DNA from: Nematostella vectensis
Lineage: Eukaryota; Cnidaria; Anthozoa; Actiniaria; Edwardsiidae
Reading direction: 5' to 3'
Assembly: GCF_932526225.1 (NCBI RefSeq)
Contig: NC_064048.1
Location: 6,864,627-6,928,626 of the forward strand
Length of the DNA stretch: 64,000 nt
The notes under the pieces were generated by a model, which was not told the origin of the DNA, made no database searches, and worked only from the letters and a program-made list of their open reading frames with translations. Both the position numbers and the translations under genes were made by a program. This document shows, piece by piece, positions 46,101 through 51,487 of this stretch (position 1 is the stretch's first letter; each line of letters opens with the position of its first letter).

Positions 46101-48478
46101 CCTCTCACCTCAGTTTCTCCACCAGGTGACCTCAGTGAGACTAGCTCCTCCTCCAGTCGGTTTATTTTGGCTTTGGCACCAGATTTGAGCTTGTTGAACT
46201 TGTGCTCATAATGACTTTTGCATTCCTAATAAAATCAAAATAAATTTCAAAATAAAATTTTTCTATCCATGTATGTAATCCCAAACCTCGACCTTATCAT
46301 TTACTCATTTATAACTCAAAGCATGTAATTATCCAATGAAATATCATAAGCCTTGATTTAAAGCTATTGTTTATATAAAGTAGACCTTACAAGAACTGGC
46401 TGTAAATATTTTGTATGCACTATCAGAACGGGACACAGGATACAAACAACCCATTAAAAGCTTTCATTAGTCAAACTAAAAGTTATCTACTTTATTATCA
46501 ATTCTGCATTCTGATTAGTTGATCTACAAGCGGGCTACATATTGCCTATTAGTAGCAAAGACTATCAGTCACAAATATTTAAAAGCTACAAAAACGCAAA
46601 TGATGATACCAGACAGCATTAATACAAATTGACCTAGTAATTGATTAGAATAAACAAAAATTTGAACTCAGGAGTCCATTTGAGCTCGAGGAACAATTGT
46701 TACCTGTATTTTTAAATATTTCTTTAACACCTTTGATACATACTTATTTAAAAAGACCATCAATAATAAAGTCTTACTTACAGACAAATTATTATTTTTG
46801 TTTTGTTTTTGTTTTTAGATATTCCACTTTTAACATTTATCAAGCGGGAATGTCTAATGTACAGTCAGTTTATACTTGGGGATGTGTTACCTCAAGCTCA
46901 GCATTCTTGTCTGCAAGCTGCTTTTGTAACACATCTACTGTTCTCTGAAGTCCTGGTTCCTCTGTACTCCCCTGATGTGACTCTAAGCCAGTGCTAGGAG
47001 GCTGGGGTGATCTATTTTTTAGCTCTGAAATCTCTTGCTAGAGATGCAAGTAGGATAAATCAAATGGGATGAATGATCAAGGCATGGGGTTCTCATTCAC
47101 TTTGAAAGCTTCAGCTCTCAAGTTGTGTGACTGACGTCATACTCGAAAAACCGGTTTAGACATGTAATTAGAGACTGGAACTGAAAAATGCTATTCGCCC
47201 AACCAAAGCCCCCTTGCTTCGCTCGTCACAGCATTTTGGCTGAGCCTCACTGGACAAGAGAAGTCTTTAGGCTCCAGTACCCAGGATACAAGAGTAAACC
47301 AAATAATACTTTTGGGATTTTATGGTACAGAAGGAATAAATACACTTACCTCTTTCTGTCTTAATAGCTTTTGGAATTCATGATTGATGTCCTCATTGCG
47401 CTTTTCTGACTCATTCAAAGCCTGCTTTAATTCTGACACTTGATCGGACAAACTTTTTGCCTACAGTTAGACAAAAATAAGACAATTAGCAACATTTTGT
47501 GGCTTCCCTCTTTGTATTACATTGTTGTTTTAGAAACCTAATGCATTATGAGGGTTAACATGTCATAGTGTGTTTCACGAGTATCACATAAATAAACTGA
47601 TGCAAGGGTAAATAAAACAAATTTGTTTAAATTGATGTTTTAAGTATGTTAAATACACAAATTTGCAGAATAACAAAATGTTGAGTATTTTCATTTATCT
47701 TTCCAGATACCTGTATTAGGAAACAAAAGTTTACACTCCCATAAAACAAAGGAATGCCTCAAAGTCTTGATTGTCCTAACTTGCATCACTAATTTTAAAA
47801 TGGTTTGGATTGGACCCTAATCAAATTAAATAATCAGGACCAGTTTAGAGTAAACTGATATAATATAAACTTAGACCAACTTTGAACATTCCTGGCATAT
47901 GAAAAACAGGACAAACATTCAACTTCCAATAAACAAAAACATGCATATCTATTTTATCGAACGAATGGAAGGAAATTGGCAAGATTTTTAAAGTTTGTTT
48001 TACACACAAAAAATAATTTCGGCATTAACTCTCAAAAATATATGTTGTTGTGCATACACTCCAGATCGATTTCACTTAAATAAATATATAAAAAGTACGA
48101 TTAAGTTATTCCTGAATTATCTAAAGCATTTCTGGTAAGTGATTCTCGAAATATCTGCATAGGAATCTACAAAAATAAGTAAGCTCGTAGTTGTAGCCTT
48201 TCATACAATCGCAATAATATTTTTTTTGAGATTCATTCACAAAGCAATGACCGATTACAGACCTACAGTACAAAACCACCAATATTGTTCTAATTGAACC
48301 AGGAAAAAAGGTCAAAACATTAACATTTTCAGAGTGAATTCTCACTCCCACAAGCAAAATGTATGAATTTCACCTTAGTCGCAGAACCAGGAGCGCTTGC
48401 TTCGTCATGAGATTCACCAAATGACTCCTCTAATTTATCTGTGACCACTTGGGCCACAGAGCTGATTCGTCCCCACAT
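15960..48478 (-). CDS. GOLGB1-like: Giant coiled-coil Golgi tether, giantin-like, 24 exons
   Basis: Exons, 5' to 3': 48478-48374, 47460-47350, 47037-46891, 46225-46109, 44434-44123, 43758-43561, 42004-41804, 41385-40537, 39911-39200, 38733-38585, 38179-37995, 37158-36950, 35916-35735, 34206-34049, 33633-33465, 33129-26917, 26530-25046, 24524-19383, 18831-18731, 18080-18023, 17625-17533, 17392-17305, 16533-16482, 16185-15960. Every junction is GT-AG and the phases agree throughout, giving 17,262 nt and about 5,753 residues. Nearly all of it is heptad-repeat coiled coil. The start MWGRISSVAQVV, the exon-4 KLKSGAKAK segment and a tail anchor at about 5694-5713 recall giantin, a C-terminally anchored Golgi vesicle tether. 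Human giantin is about 3,260 residues, so this one is far longer. Other long golgins or a CENP-F-like protein are the alternatives. The start has A at -3. Confidence 0.72.
16217..16265 (-). CDS. Possible alternative to exon 23
   Basis: 49 nt bounded by TCCTTAG and GTGAGT, phase 1 in and 2 out, encoding VCKATGHSGTRKLSSS. It could replace exon 23, since both join the same neighbours in frame. It cannot follow exon 23, because a TAA would result. It may be a chance pair of splice sites. Confidence 0.35.
16482..16533 (-). CDS. Giantin-like gene, exon 23 (basic pre-anchor, favoured form)
   Basis: 52 nt, phase 1 in and 2 out, encoding GRQVKSSASFLRQIFRR plus a split Gly. Acceptor AACTTTAG, donor GTAAGA. 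A basic amphipathic stretch just before a tail anchor is typical of Golgi tail-anchored golgins. A competing exon at 16217-16265 has the same phases. Confidence 0.55.
17305..17392 (-). CDS. Giantin-like gene, exon 22 (acidic linker)
   Basis: 29 codons plus one base: LAIDIDDEDDSTSSSESRRL to STSHV. Acceptor TTCTCAG, donor CATGTCG|GTAAGG, phase 1. Confidence 0.62.
17533..17625 (-). CDS. Giantin-like gene, exon 21
   Basis: 31 codons of charged coil, THLKEEREARQELEKRLNQT to KRPTQ, phase 0 both ends, donor GTGAGA. It resembles the last coil before the membrane anchor in giantin (LEEERDQR in the human protein, from memory). MITE copy 2 lies 35 bp upstream in the intron. Confidence 0.7.
17660..17905. 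mobile_element. MITE, TTAA-target family, copy 2
   Basis: The element starts AGCCGCATAGTCACCAG and ends CTGGTGACAATGCGGCT, flanked by perfect TTAA duplications (17656-17659 and 17906-17909). At 246 bp it is the fullest copy in the window; copy 1 lacks an internal block of about 35 bp. It lies in the intron between exons 20 and 21 of the giantin-like gene. Confidence 0.9.
18023..18080 (-). CDS. Giantin-like gene, exon 20
   Basis: 58 nt after a long T-rich acceptor (TTTTTTTAG|GTTCG). It completes an Arg codon from exon 19 and encodes FEETRKLYEEKCQGYTDLE, ending in phase 0 at GAG|GTACAT. Confidence 0.65.
18150..18350. repeat. Minisatellite, ~22-bp unit containing GTGCACACATTTTAGATC
   Basis: About eight degenerate copies of a unit like AGTGCACACATTTTAGATCC follow one another. 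They lie in the intron between exons 19 and 20 of the giantin-like gene, just beyond an A18 tract near 18085. Confidence 0.8.
18731..18831 (-). CDS. Giantin-like gene, exon 19
   Basis: 33 codons plus two bases: VHVPVVAEELTEVVVDGE to MGMSDIQE. A TAA follows three bases later in frame (18727-18729), so it could end the protein. However, GAACG|GTAAAG is a good donor, and the next exon fits the phase exactly. Confidence 0.6.
18832..19382. other. Intron of the giantin-like gene (exon 18-19)
   Basis: No other feature seen. The reading frame of exon 18 stays open to 19290 past its donor, so an intron-retention product would gain about 30 residues. Confidence 0.5.
19383..24524 (-). CDS. Giantin-like gene, exon 18 (1,714 codons)
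   Basis: A 5,142-nt exon from CACTAAG|GTTACC (VTLKEQLKQMEQAIES) to GTAGCCCAG|GTAAGC, phase 0 both ends; about residues 3835-5548. It is coiled coil with repeated QELRxELxxxVKxKD and GLRNDLExxxxE modules. A non-helical Pro/Ser segment (VQSSRSPVDAVPGPMCSE) near 22340-22390 may act as a hinge. The open frame continues past the donor to 19290, but the next exon in phase makes splicing at 19383 more likely. Confidence 0.88.
24525..25045. other. Intron of the giantin-like gene (exon 17-18)
   Basis: No repeat or motif recognised. Confidence 0.5.
25046..26530 (-). CDS. Giantin-like gene, exon 17
   Basis: 495 codons of coiled coil, SEFDEATTTKESLS to NANEDK, phase 0 both ends, donor GTATGT. The pattern LRxxFExxxxxKD recurs (LRQEFEEALKDKD, LRQDFEKAFEEKD, LRREFEVLITQKD), as does GLRGDLESAMRDRDE, pointing to ancient internal repeats. 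Confidence 0.85.
26531..26916. other. Intron of the giantin-like gene (exon 16-17)
   Basis: AT-rich; no feature recognised. Confidence 0.5.
26917..33129 (-). CDS. Giantin-like gene, exon 16 (2,071 codons)
   Basis: A single 6,213-nt exon starts at CCACAG|CATCTACTG (HLLVLKDASISALNDK) and ends EMGEIK|GTTAGA, phase 0 at both ends; about residues 1269-3339. It is unbroken coiled coil rich in Glu, Lys, Leu and Gln. Two internal duplications are visible: a 46-residue tandem repeat at 30361-30620 and a pair of related modules 347 codons apart marked by TWKKRAQ (about 29590 and 30630). It makes up about a third of the protein and acts as a long rod or tether. Confidence 0.88.
33465..37158 (-). CDS. 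Giantin-like gene, exons 12 to 15
   Basis: Four coiled-coil exons separated by introns: 36950-37158 (RSRLQDVGQAKLEAEK; phase 2 in, 1 out), 35735-35916 (ASIEAQVASMQESNA; 1 in, 0 out), 34049-34206 (SMLSELQSTLDSKEQ; 0 in, 2 out) and 33465-33633 (RSTLQGKEKLIINV; 2 in, 0 out). The alternating phases match at every junction, which strongly supports one transcript. The introns hold a PIF/Harbinger-like MITE (34311-34529) and a degenerate ~20-bp repeat (33836-34020). Confidence 0.75.
33836..34020. repeat. Degenerate ~20-bp repeat, TATAAGGAACACATTAC type
   Basis: The word AAGGAACACATTA and variants (AAGGAACACGATACCATA, AAGAAACACATTACTCTA) recur at least six times in an intron of the giantin-like gene. 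Confidence 0.65.
34311..34529. mobile_element. MITE with 27-bp inverted ends, PIF/Harbinger-like
   Basis: The left end reads AGGGTGATTTAGATCC followed by CCGACGCCGGC; the right end is its reverse complement with one mismatch. AAT flanks both ends (34308-34310 and 34530-34532), a 3-bp target duplication. The AGGGTG start and 3-bp target suggest PIF/Harbinger; this is inference. The interior is GC-rich and repeats CCGGCGTC/GGACG words. It sits in an intron of the giantin-like gene, about 100 bp from exon 14. Confidence 0.82.
34532..35734. other. Intron of the giantin-like gene (exon 13-14)
   Basis: No gene or clear repeat recognised, apart from a short (GT)n run near 35578-35592. Confidence 0.45.
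35917..36949. other. Intron of the giantin-like gene (exon 12-13)
   Basis: No feature recognised. Confidence 0.45.
37270..37985. mobile_element. Non-autonomous DNA transposon with ~50-bp inverted ends
   Basis: The left end (37271-37320) reads TAAGCCCTGGCCAAATGAAACGC and continues CAAGTTGTCGCAAG. The reverse complement of the right end reads TAAAGCCGTGGTCAAACGAAACGC and continues CAAGCTGTCGCATG, so about 40 of 50 positions agree. Words of the CGCAAGT type recur inside. An A17 and a C15 run lie within, and a segment at 37690-37860 resembles other C-rich insertions in the window. A partial relative lies at 48699-48770. The right end stops nine bases from the exon 11 donor. Confidence 0.72.
37995..38179 (-). 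CDS. Giantin-like gene, exon 11
   Basis: 61 codons plus two bases: ERKNLQGRVEELEEMLEAE onward, then HEEVETL. The donor is GTCAGA; the end of a transposon-like element lies nine bases beyond it. Exon 12 (36950-37158) picks up in matching phase with RSRLQDVGQAKLEAEK. Confidence 0.75.
38254..38354. repeat. 36-bp tandem repeat, nearly three copies
   Basis: The unit containing GAGATCCATCCGCTCTTGAA and CTAAGAGATTATACG repeats almost perfectly, in an intron of the giantin-like gene next to the exon 10 micro-duplications. Confidence 0.88.
38365..38640. repeat. Triplicated exon-10 3' end with splice donor
   Basis: Three tandem units of about 92 bp start near 38365, 38457 and 38549. Each contains AAATTGCGTGACAA, then TCACCTTAACAAGTAT (the exon end and donor on the minus strand), then a TCTGCGCTC segment. 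The unit at 38549-38640 overlaps the exon used in the gene model. The two others carry the same CTTGTTAAG|GTGA donor but sit in the intron. Confidence 0.85.
38585..38733 (-). CDS. Giantin-like gene, exon 10 (donor region triplicated downstream)
   Basis: Phase 1 in, phase 0 out. It encodes DLPGDEEMAVSGGEST, a non-helical acidic linker, then a coil ending RRLDILVK. The last part of this exon and its donor are copied twice more downstream (see 38365-38640). Confidence 0.75.
38734..39199. other. Intron of the giantin-like gene (exon 9-10)
   Basis: No feature recognised. Confidence 0.45.
39200..39911 (-). CDS. Giantin-like gene, exon 9
   Basis: 237 codons plus one base, beginning GKPVAANLSKLKEK and ending KMMDSPQED before a phase-1 donor GTAAAC. 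Coiled coil except for the acidic, Ser/Pro end. Confidence 0.75.
39912..40536. other. Intron of the giantin-like gene (exon 8-9)
   Basis: AT-rich, with a short (TA)n-like stretch at about 40149-40169. Nothing else seen. Confidence 0.45.
40537..41385 (-). CDS. Giantin-like gene, exon 8
   Basis: 283 residues of coiled coil. I place the acceptor at GGGCAG|GTCTTACGG, so the exon begins VLRGIEQMQKCSDV, in frame with the long open stretch. The pyrimidine tract is weak; a second AG 21 bases further on, just before ATGCAAAAG, would drop seven residues. Donor AAG|GTATGT, phase 0. Confidence 0.7.
41545..41716. mobile_element. MITE, TTAA family, diverged copy 3 (reverse orientation)
   Basis: On the minus strand it reads CATTGTCAATTACTTACGATCGATTACGTAACAATC (given in overlapping pieces: CATTGTCAATTACTTACG and CGATTACGTAACAATC), then CCGACGGAAACCTCAAC and AACTTCCAACACACTGC, matching copies 1 and 2 in order. 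The right terminus is eroded. It lies in a giantin-like intron. Confidence 0.7.
41804..42004 (-). CDS. Giantin-like gene, exon 7
   Basis: 67 residues of coiled coil starting LEQEITSLKQQLEQQE, phase 0 at both ends, acceptor TTCTTAG, donor GTAACA. Confidence 0.75.
42005..43560. other. Intron of the giantin-like gene (exon 6-7)
   Basis: About 1.5 kb with short frames only; no gene or repeat recognised. Confidence 0.45.
43561..43758 (-). CDS. Giantin-like gene, exon 6
   Basis: 66 residues of coiled coil (VIEHLQSMKDIQGG to VAAKDQ), phase 0 at both ends, donor GTACAG. Confidence 0.75.
43866..43998. repeat. Degenerate GAT/GAC trinucleotide microsatellite
   Basis: A run of GATGATGAC-like triplets with interruptions, in an intron of the giantin-like gene. 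Confidence 0.75.
44123..44434 (-). CDS. Giantin-like gene, exon 5
   Basis: 104 residues starting TPRPSGSPKKSLNIDKLLSE, then coiled coil to ISNRDE. Acceptor at TTTCAG, donor GTCAGG, phase 0 on both sides. The Ser/Pro start is probably a flexible hinge. Confidence 0.75.
44435..46108. other. Intron of the giantin-like gene (exon 4-5)
   Basis: G- and C-rich insert fragments occur at about 44460-44580 and 45980-46070; both contain a TACCCAGGAT/ATCCTGGGTA word shared with 37710-37720. A 148-codon minus-strand frame at 44763-45209 has no recognisable domain and is not called as a gene. Confidence 0.45.
46109..46225 (-). CDS. Giantin-like gene, exon 4 (basic AKAK segment)
   Basis: 39 residues containing KFNKLKSGAKAKINRLEEEL. 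Near the N-terminus of giantin a similar basic KLKLHAKAKL stretch occurs (from memory), which is the best sequence support for the name. The exon is phase 0 at both ends. Exons 2 (47350-47460) and 3 (46891-47037) precede it, also phase 0; exon 3 has a Pro/Ser/Gly-rich break in the coil. Confidence 0.75.
46226..46890. other. Intron of the giantin-like gene (exon 3-4)
   Basis: AT-rich; no feature recognised. Confidence 0.45.
47461..48373. other. First intron of the giantin-like gene
   Basis: AT-rich; no feature recognised. Confidence 0.45.
48374..48478 (-). CDS. Giantin-like gene, exon 1 (start codon)
   Basis: ATG at 48478-48476, context AAAATGT. It encodes 35 residues beginning MWGRISSVAQVVTDKLEE and ends in phase 0 at AAG|GTGAAA. 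A short N-terminal helix of the form MxxRxSxxAxxV also opens vertebrate giantin (from memory). Confidence 0.7.
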
Positions 48479-48538
48479 TTTATAGCGTTAATGTGGCGGT
48501 CTGGGCTGCATTTTATGTTGTGTTTAGCTCCCATTTGA

Positions 48539-48548
48539 CCGCCATGTT
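48539..48548 (-). promoter_or_regulatory. YY1-like motif upstream of the giantin-like gene
   Basis: On the minus strand this reads AACATGGCGG, close to the YY1 consensus ANATGGCGGC. It lies about 60 bp before the start codon, where 5' UTR or core promoter would be expected. YY1 sites near the start are common in TATA-less housekeeping promoters. The same ten bases occur in the LTRs at 554-563. Confidence 0.4.
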
Positions 48549-48698
48549 GATTCATTCGGCTCCCCTTCGAACACCACGTCAGCTGGATGCCGGGTTACAA
48601 AGCACTCGATCCAGTCCCCCGCTGTAAAAATGTTCTAATGAAGACATGCAAAGCGAGGGCAGTGGAGCATGTTGCTTTCAAAATTCGTTCTTGTTTTA

Positions 48699-48770
48699 GT
48701 TTGACACAAGTCAGTGTGACTTGGTGGCCAAACGAAAGGCAAGTTGTAAGAATTAGCAAAACGGCGCCAT
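48699..48770. mobile_element. Transposon fragment upstream of the giantin-like gene
   Basis: The words ACTTGGTGGCCAAACGAAAGG and AAGTTGTAAGAATTAGCAAAAC (quoted in part: TTGGTGGCCAAACGAAA and AATTAGCAAAACGG) match the right part of the element at 37270-37985. Confidence 0.6.
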
Positions 48771-48805
48771 TAGGAGTGCTTTGGAGGGGGCTGGCGCGTG
48801 GGGGA

Positions 48806-48989
48806 GGGGGGGGGGGGGGGGGTGTTGAGCAGTCATCCCGTATTATTTTCAAACGTTTTAAAAGAGCTCGAAAATGTCGATATTTCCCAGGGGAGCTTGC
48901 ATCCGGACCCCTTGTTCAAATCCTGGATTTCGGATTTTTTCCGGTCTCCCCCCTCCCTCCCCCCACCCCCCCCCCCCCCCCCCCCCCCC
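48806..48989. repeat. Insert bounded by G17 and C24 tracts
   Basis: A run of 17 G (48806-48822) and a run of 24 C (48966-48989) flank about 143 bp. This is the same architecture as 7089-7438 on a smaller scale. The interior is different and unrecognised. Confidence 0.6.
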
Positions 48990-49446
48990 AACAAACACAC
49001 ACACGCTCTAACGTAACGCTTGAGATCTCTTGAACTTTGTCGGGAGCAGTTAGGTGGATATTGGGAGCAGAAAATTTTGTATTATTATACATACATTCTT
49101 GAAAATGTCTAAAACCCCCTTCATACAACCCGTGAACAAGGCCGATCTGTGTCAACCTGTGGTTAAGTCTTCCTACTAGGTGCAGGTTGCTTTCTTCGCA
49201 ATTCACAAAAAAGAAGCAAGAAAAAAAAAATATTTTTTTTATTTATGAGCCCCTTCAAATATCTTATTTGAATGTATATGCCTGTTCTAATTTTCTTGAA
49301 TTAGCAGCCTCCCCCTCGCAAAAACCTTCTAGTTCCGACGACATATTTTATAATCCTGCTTGTGTTGTTGGTTAGTTTGTTCTTCCTTGTGTTGTGTTTC
49401 TCTTTTTTACAAATGGCATAATTTATCTAATAAAAACTTGAGATTC

Positions 49447-49622
49447 ACTGGCGGATCCAGAAGTTTAAAAAAAGGTAAAAAAGTTTCAAGAAAGGGGGGC
49501 CGGGCTTATTCTTCTTTCGTATATTTCCTTATATTTCTTGTTATTTTTGAGCCAAATGTCTGAAAATAGGAGAGGGCATGGGCACCCTCGCCCCTCCCCC
49601 CCCCCCCTCCTAGATCCGCCCA
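49447..49622. mobile_element. Short element with GGCGGATC / GATCCGCC ends
   Basis: It starts TGGCGGATCCAGAAG and ends CTAGATCCGCCCA, an inverted pair of about nine bases, with a C-rich run (about 49597-49608) near the right end. It abuts, or has inserted at, the 5' edge of the LINE remnant. Confidence 0.5.
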
Positions 49623-51181
49623 CGAGATTAAATATTAAAATTAAAATTCACCCATTGCTTCCACATATTTCTGATCATTGCCATATAACATATAATATAA
49701 AGATTGGAAACAAAATTACGGTAACACAATCAAAAAGCTTTGCTAAACACGCACGAATATTCTGCCACGGTACAAATGTAAAAGAAAATGTGGACTCTAT
49801 TCTTCGCTCTGATATCTATCGGTCTAAACTGGAAAACCTAGTCAGTCACTGCGATACCAATTGCCCAGACACAGCAAGCAATATCACATCAAGTTTTACA
49901 AAGCTGCTAGTTGAGATCAGTGAGAAAGCGGGTTTTAAATACGGAGACAAGCAGAAATGTCAAAAAACAAACGCACCATGGTTCGACGAGGAATGTCGAT
50001 CAGAGAAGGCAAACCTTAAACGGTGTGGAAGGAAGATATGTAACTCACCCAATGACAGTGAGCTAAGGCGGGAGCTATTTTGGAAGAAGAAAAAATTCAA
50101 GAAATTATGTAAGCGTAAGAAATATCAATACAGAGCAAGCGGTATCAAAAATTTGGATTTCAAAGATAGCAAAAAACTTTGGCGATCACTTAAGAATCTA
50201 TTCAGCGTAGGGAAAGACAAAAAACAACAAGAATGTGATTTAGAAATAGAAAGCTTACACTCACACTTCATGGACTTAAACAAAACTACAACTACAAATT
50301 TATCCATCCCTAAATGTAGAGACCAGACGGGACCAGACGGGTCGGATCTTAAATTCTGTAAAATGTTACTAGGAACTGGAAAAACGGCTGTGAACAATGC
50401 GTGCAGAGGGGAACTAGGCAGATATCCTCTTTGTATAAATGCAACATATAGGAACATAAAATACTGGATCAACCTTCGGTCAAAAGAAGAGGCCCTCTCA
50501 AAAGTAGTTTATACAGAGTGTGTAAATAACCCTCACGTGTCCTACTGGACCCACAAAACAAAAGAAATAATTTTCAAAGCGGGTTTTGGGTTTATGTGGC
50601 TCTATCAAAATGAAACCGACCCTACATTGTTCCTTGATATTTTCTCTAAACGACTTAATGATATGTATTTTCAGAAATGGCATGGGGAAATTTTCAATGA
50701 CCAAAGGAAAAACAGTAACGAAATGAACAAACTAAGAACTTATAGAACTTTTAAAGACAAATATGAATTAGAGAATTACCTTGTAGCCATCCCTAATGTG
50801 AAACATAGAGTTGCGCTAACAAAACTAAGAATAAGTAATCACCAATTGCAAATTGAGAAAGGCAGACACACGAGGCCTTACACAAAGGAAAAAGATCGGA
50901 TTTGCCCAACATGCAAAAATGACGTGGAAAATGAATTTCACTTTCTAGTACAATGCCAAACATACAAAGAGCTACGAAACTCAGTTATCCAAAATTTGCA
51001 GCGCAATCAAATTACACAAAAACGCCTTTTCAATTTACTAATAAATCCGCCAACTCAATTAGCAGGGATAGCTGCAAGGTACATTTCCGAATGTTTCAAG
51101 CTAAGGGAAACGCTAATAGGGGAAAAAAGGGAAGAAAAAAAGAAAAAAAGAAAATACAATGTAAAACTAAGTAGTAACTAA
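49538..51181 (+). pseudogene. LINE ORF2 remnant, 547-codon frame without RT
   Basis: The open frame is longer than the LINE part: its first ~30 codons come from the flanking element. From about residue 30 it shows the endonuclease SDH motif, then the linker up to IPKCRDQTGPDGS. There it jumps to LKFCKMLLGTGKTAVNNACRG, which lies C-terminal to the RT in related LINEs. The zinc-binding CPTC...H...C cluster is near residue 455-475. The deletion kept the frame, so a protein could be made, but with no polymerase and only a partial endonuclease. A related fragment lies at 53930-54345 on the minus strand. Confidence 0.8.
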
Positions 51182-51384
51182 AAACAATCAGAAAAGATTT
51201 AGAAAAAGAAAAAATGAAAGAAAGGAAATACAATGTAAACTAAAACTAAGAACAATCACATAATAGCTGTTGTACGTCTTATATACGTACTATTTTACCT
51301 TTTTTTAAAATTTTTTGGTCACTAACCGATGTAACTTTACTGTTTCAAGGGACCAATAAATAAAATCTGTCTGTCTGTCTGTCT
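49624..51384 (+). mobile_element. LINE remnant, CR1/jockey-like, with reverse transcriptase deleted
   Basis: The open frame joins the end of an apurinic endonuclease domain (SDHCHITYNI), a basic linker (APWFDEECRSEKANLKR) and the C-terminal part beyond the RT, including CPTCKNDVENEFHFLVQC. The RT core is absent. The 3' end has AATAAATAAAA followed by (CTGT)4, a simple-repeat tail typical of CR1-like LINEs. Confidence 0.82.
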
Positions 51385-51441
51385 TTAAATATTGTTATAT
51401 TAGATGTTATTACTTAAAATAGCTAAGAGAACTATAAACTG

Positions 51442-51487
51442 TTACTTCTTCTGAGGTTTCATACAAATCTCGTGACTGGCCAGTATT
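51442..51487 (-). CDS. Dkk exon 4: last cysteine and stop
   Basis: ILASHEICMKPQKK then TAA. It supplies the tenth Cys of the second domain after a good acceptor (TTATTTTTCAG). Confidence 0.75.
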
